From Sphingomonas caeni (GTDB lineage Bacteria; Pseudomonadota; Alphaproteobacteria; Sphingomonadales; Sphingomonadaceae), in contig NZ_JAPDOK010000004.1 in NCBI RefSeq assembly GCF_026013415.1, positions 248,001 through 312,000 of the forward strand: a DNA stretch of 64,000 nucleotides. The letters are read 5' to 3'. Positions 62,403 through 64,000 of the stretch are shown in pieces. How positions within the stretch are numbered: position 1 is the stretch's first letter; every line of letters begins with the position of its first letter. The notes under the pieces are model-generated. The model was not told where the DNA came from and did not search any database. It worked only from the letters and a program-made list of their open reading frames with translations. A program made the position numbers and the translations under genes.

Positions 62403-64000
62403 ATGCCCGCCGACTCTCCTCTCGAACGACTGCGCAACGTGCTGGGCGGCACCGCGCGTGCGCTCGCCAATGAAGCCGAGGTCGAACTCGCCTTCACCGC
62501 CGAGGCGCCCGCGCAATCGGGCAAGAGCATCAAGGTGCCGATGCCCAGCCGCACCTTGCCGCCCGAGCAGGTGGCCGAGGCGCGCGGGTTCGCGGACGGC
62601 TTCGCGCTGCGGATGCGGCTCCACGATACGGGCCTCCACAACAAAAGCGCGCCGCGCGAGCCGGTGGCGCGCGCGGTGTTCGACGCGGTCGAGACCGCGC
62701 GGATCGAGGCGCTCGGATCGCGCGGCTATGCCGGGATCGCCGAGAATCTGGCGCACAGCCTCGAAATGAAATTGCGCTCCGACCCGATCAGCCGGGCGCG
62801 CAACAAGGACGAGGTGCCGCTCTCGACCGCGATCGCGCTGATGGTGCGCGAGCGGCTGACGGGCCGCGAGGCCCCCGCCACCGCGGCGCTGGGCATGGCG
62901 CTGGTGCGCGACTGGATCGAGGAGAAGGCGGGCGGCGATCTCGATGCGCTCAGCCTCGCGATCGACGATCAGGCCGCCTTCGCGACGCTGACGAGCAAGC
63001 TGCTTCACGATCTCGAGCTGACCGAAGGCGACATGCTCCCCGACGACAGCGACGAGGGCGGGGGCGACGACGAGGGCACCGACGACCGCGAGGATGCCGG
63101 CGACGAGCAGGGCGAGAGCGAGGCCCAGTCGGGCGAAGGCGATGTCGAGGCGCGCGGCGAACAGCGCGACGGCGAGGACAGCGACCAGCAGGGCGAGGAG
63201 CAGCAGTCCGACGCGATGGACGATGGCGAGGGCCAGGAAGGCGATCAGGGCGAGGATGGCATCCTGCCCGTCCGCCCCAACCGCCCCTGGTCCGACCTGC
63301 CGCCGCAATTCGAATACAAGCCCTTCACGCGCCAATATGACGAGGAGATCGCGGCGACCGAGCTGTGCGACCCCGAGGAGCTCGACCGGCTGCGCTCCTA
63401 TCTCGACCAGCAGCTCGTCCATCTCCAGGGTGTGGTGACCAAGCTCGCCAACCGGCTCCAGCGCCGGCTGATGGCGCAGCAGAACCGCAGCTGGGACTTC
63501 GACCAGGAGGAGGGTATCCTCGACGCGGCGCGGCTGGCGCGGGTGGTGGTCAATCCGATGCTGTCCCTGAGCTACAAGGTCGAGCGCGACACCGAGTTCA
63601 AGGACACGATCGTCACCATCCTGATCGACAATTCGGGATCGATGCGCGGGCGGCCGATCTCGATCGCGGCGATCAGCGCGGACATCCTGGCGCGGACTTT
63701 GGAAAGGGTCGGGGTCAAGACCGAGATCCTGGGCTTCACCACGCGCGCCTGGAAGGGCGGGCAGTCGCGAGAGAAATGGCTCGCCGACGGGCGTCCGCCG
63801 CAGCCGGGACGGCTCAACGATATCCGCCACATCCTCTACAAGCAGGCCGACGAGCCCTGGCGCCGCGCGAAGAAGTCGCTCGGGCTGATGATGCGTGAGG
63901 GGCTGCTCAAGGAGAATATCGACGGCGAGGCTTTGCTCTGGGCGCATGGCCGGCTGATCGCGCGGCCCGAGGACCGCAAGATCCTCATGGTGATCTCCGA
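62403..64000 (+). CDS. cobT: Cobaltochelatase subunit CobT (C-terminus beyond window)
   Basis: The open frame from ATG 62403 to the edge encodes the N-terminal 532 residues of CobT. An N-terminal helical region is followed by a long acidic segment (about residues 215-295, mostly Asp, Glu, Gly and Gln), typical of CobT. A von Willebrand factor A domain follows with the MIDAS motif [11 protein letters not shown], then [15 protein letters not shown]. CobS and CobT act together as the AAA+ motor of cobaltochelatase. The last residues and stop codon lie to the right of the window. Confidence 0.95.
   Translation, partial: MPADSPLERLRNVLGGTARALANEAEVELAFTAEAPAQSGKSIKVPMPSRTLPPEQVAEARGFADGFALRMRLHDTGLHNKSAPREPVARAVFDAVETARIEALGSRGYAGIAENLAHSLEMKLRSDPISRARNKDEVPLSTAIALMVRERLTGREAPATAALGMALVRDWIEEKAGGDLDALSLAIDDQAAFATLTSKLLHDLELTEGDMLPDDSDEGGGDDEGTDDREDAGDEQGESEAQSGEGDVEARGEQRDGEDSDQQGEEQQSDAMDDGEGQEGDQGEDGILPVRPNRPWSDLPPQFEYKPFTRQYDEEIAATELCDPEELDRLRSYLDQQLVHLQGVVTKLANRLQRRLMAQQNRSWDFDQEEGILDAARLARVVVNPMLSLSYKVERDTEFKDTIVTILIDNSGSMRGRPISIAAISADILARTLERVGVKTEILGFTTRAWKGGQSREKWLADGRPPQPGRLNDIRHILYKQADEPWRRAKKSLGLMMREGLLKENIDGEALLWAHGRLIARPEDRKILMVIS

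Overview
The window comes from a high-GC alphaproteobacterium, most likely a sphingomonad. The evidence is the core gene neighbourhoods (infA-maf-RNase E/G-yacG, hisG-hisD, nusB/thiL, cobS/cobT), a luxR-luxI-phyH cluster, a DUF3489-DUF2924-recombinase trio, dispersed GC-rich palindromic repeats, and two boxes matching the alphaproteobacterial LexA motif GTTC-N7-GTTC. The window divides at a tRNA-Phe gene (36313..36388, minus strand).

Left of the tRNA the DNA is accessory. The last 46 bases of tRNA-Phe are repeated exactly at 21549..21594, which delimits a genomic island of about 14.8 kb (21595..36358). An 18-base direct repeat lies just inside both ends. The island carries a type I restriction-modification operon (hsdM-hsdS-hsdR plus an M48-type metallopeptidase), two divergently transcribed tyrosine recombinases with small DNA-binding partners, a PlsY paralogue, a normal SRAP (YedK) protein, and a second SRAP protein that has lost all four active-site residues yet sits behind a LexA box.

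Further left, 1..21548 looks like a second accessory region whose outer end lies beyond the window. It holds the start of a large DUF4011 helicase with a transglutaminase-like domain, divergent from an SbcD/SbcC-like (YhaO/YhaN-like) pair. It also holds a PD-(D/E)XK nuclease-like protein, a Mu-like phage accessory protein, a CoiA-like protein divergent from a DUF3800 protein across a LexA box, and a GIY-YIG protein. A serine recombinase with its DUF3489/DUF2924 companions follows, then a HEPN-like protein and a Gabija-like pair (OLD nuclease plus UvrD-type helicase). Together this is a dense defence and genome-maintenance region.

Right of the tRNA the genes are mostly chromosomal housekeeping. 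They run yacG, RNase E/G, maf (apparently starting at a non-canonical ATC) and infA; then a quorum-sensing group luxR-luxI-phyH with a MarR-like regulator; hppA (K+-independent proton-pumping pyrophosphatase); thiL, nusB, hisD and hisG; then a mixed set (DUF2332, alpha/beta hydrolase, aldo/keto reductase, pirin, NUDIX, BolA, J-domain). A run of small VOC/DUF1428/DUF899 genes follows, headed by a divergent HxlR-type regulator, and then cobS, an exported unknown protein and the start of cobT. This half contains a 270-bp MITE-like element, three copies of a palindromic GC-rich repeat, one palindromic repeat of another type, and an orphan intrinsic terminator that may mark a small RNA.
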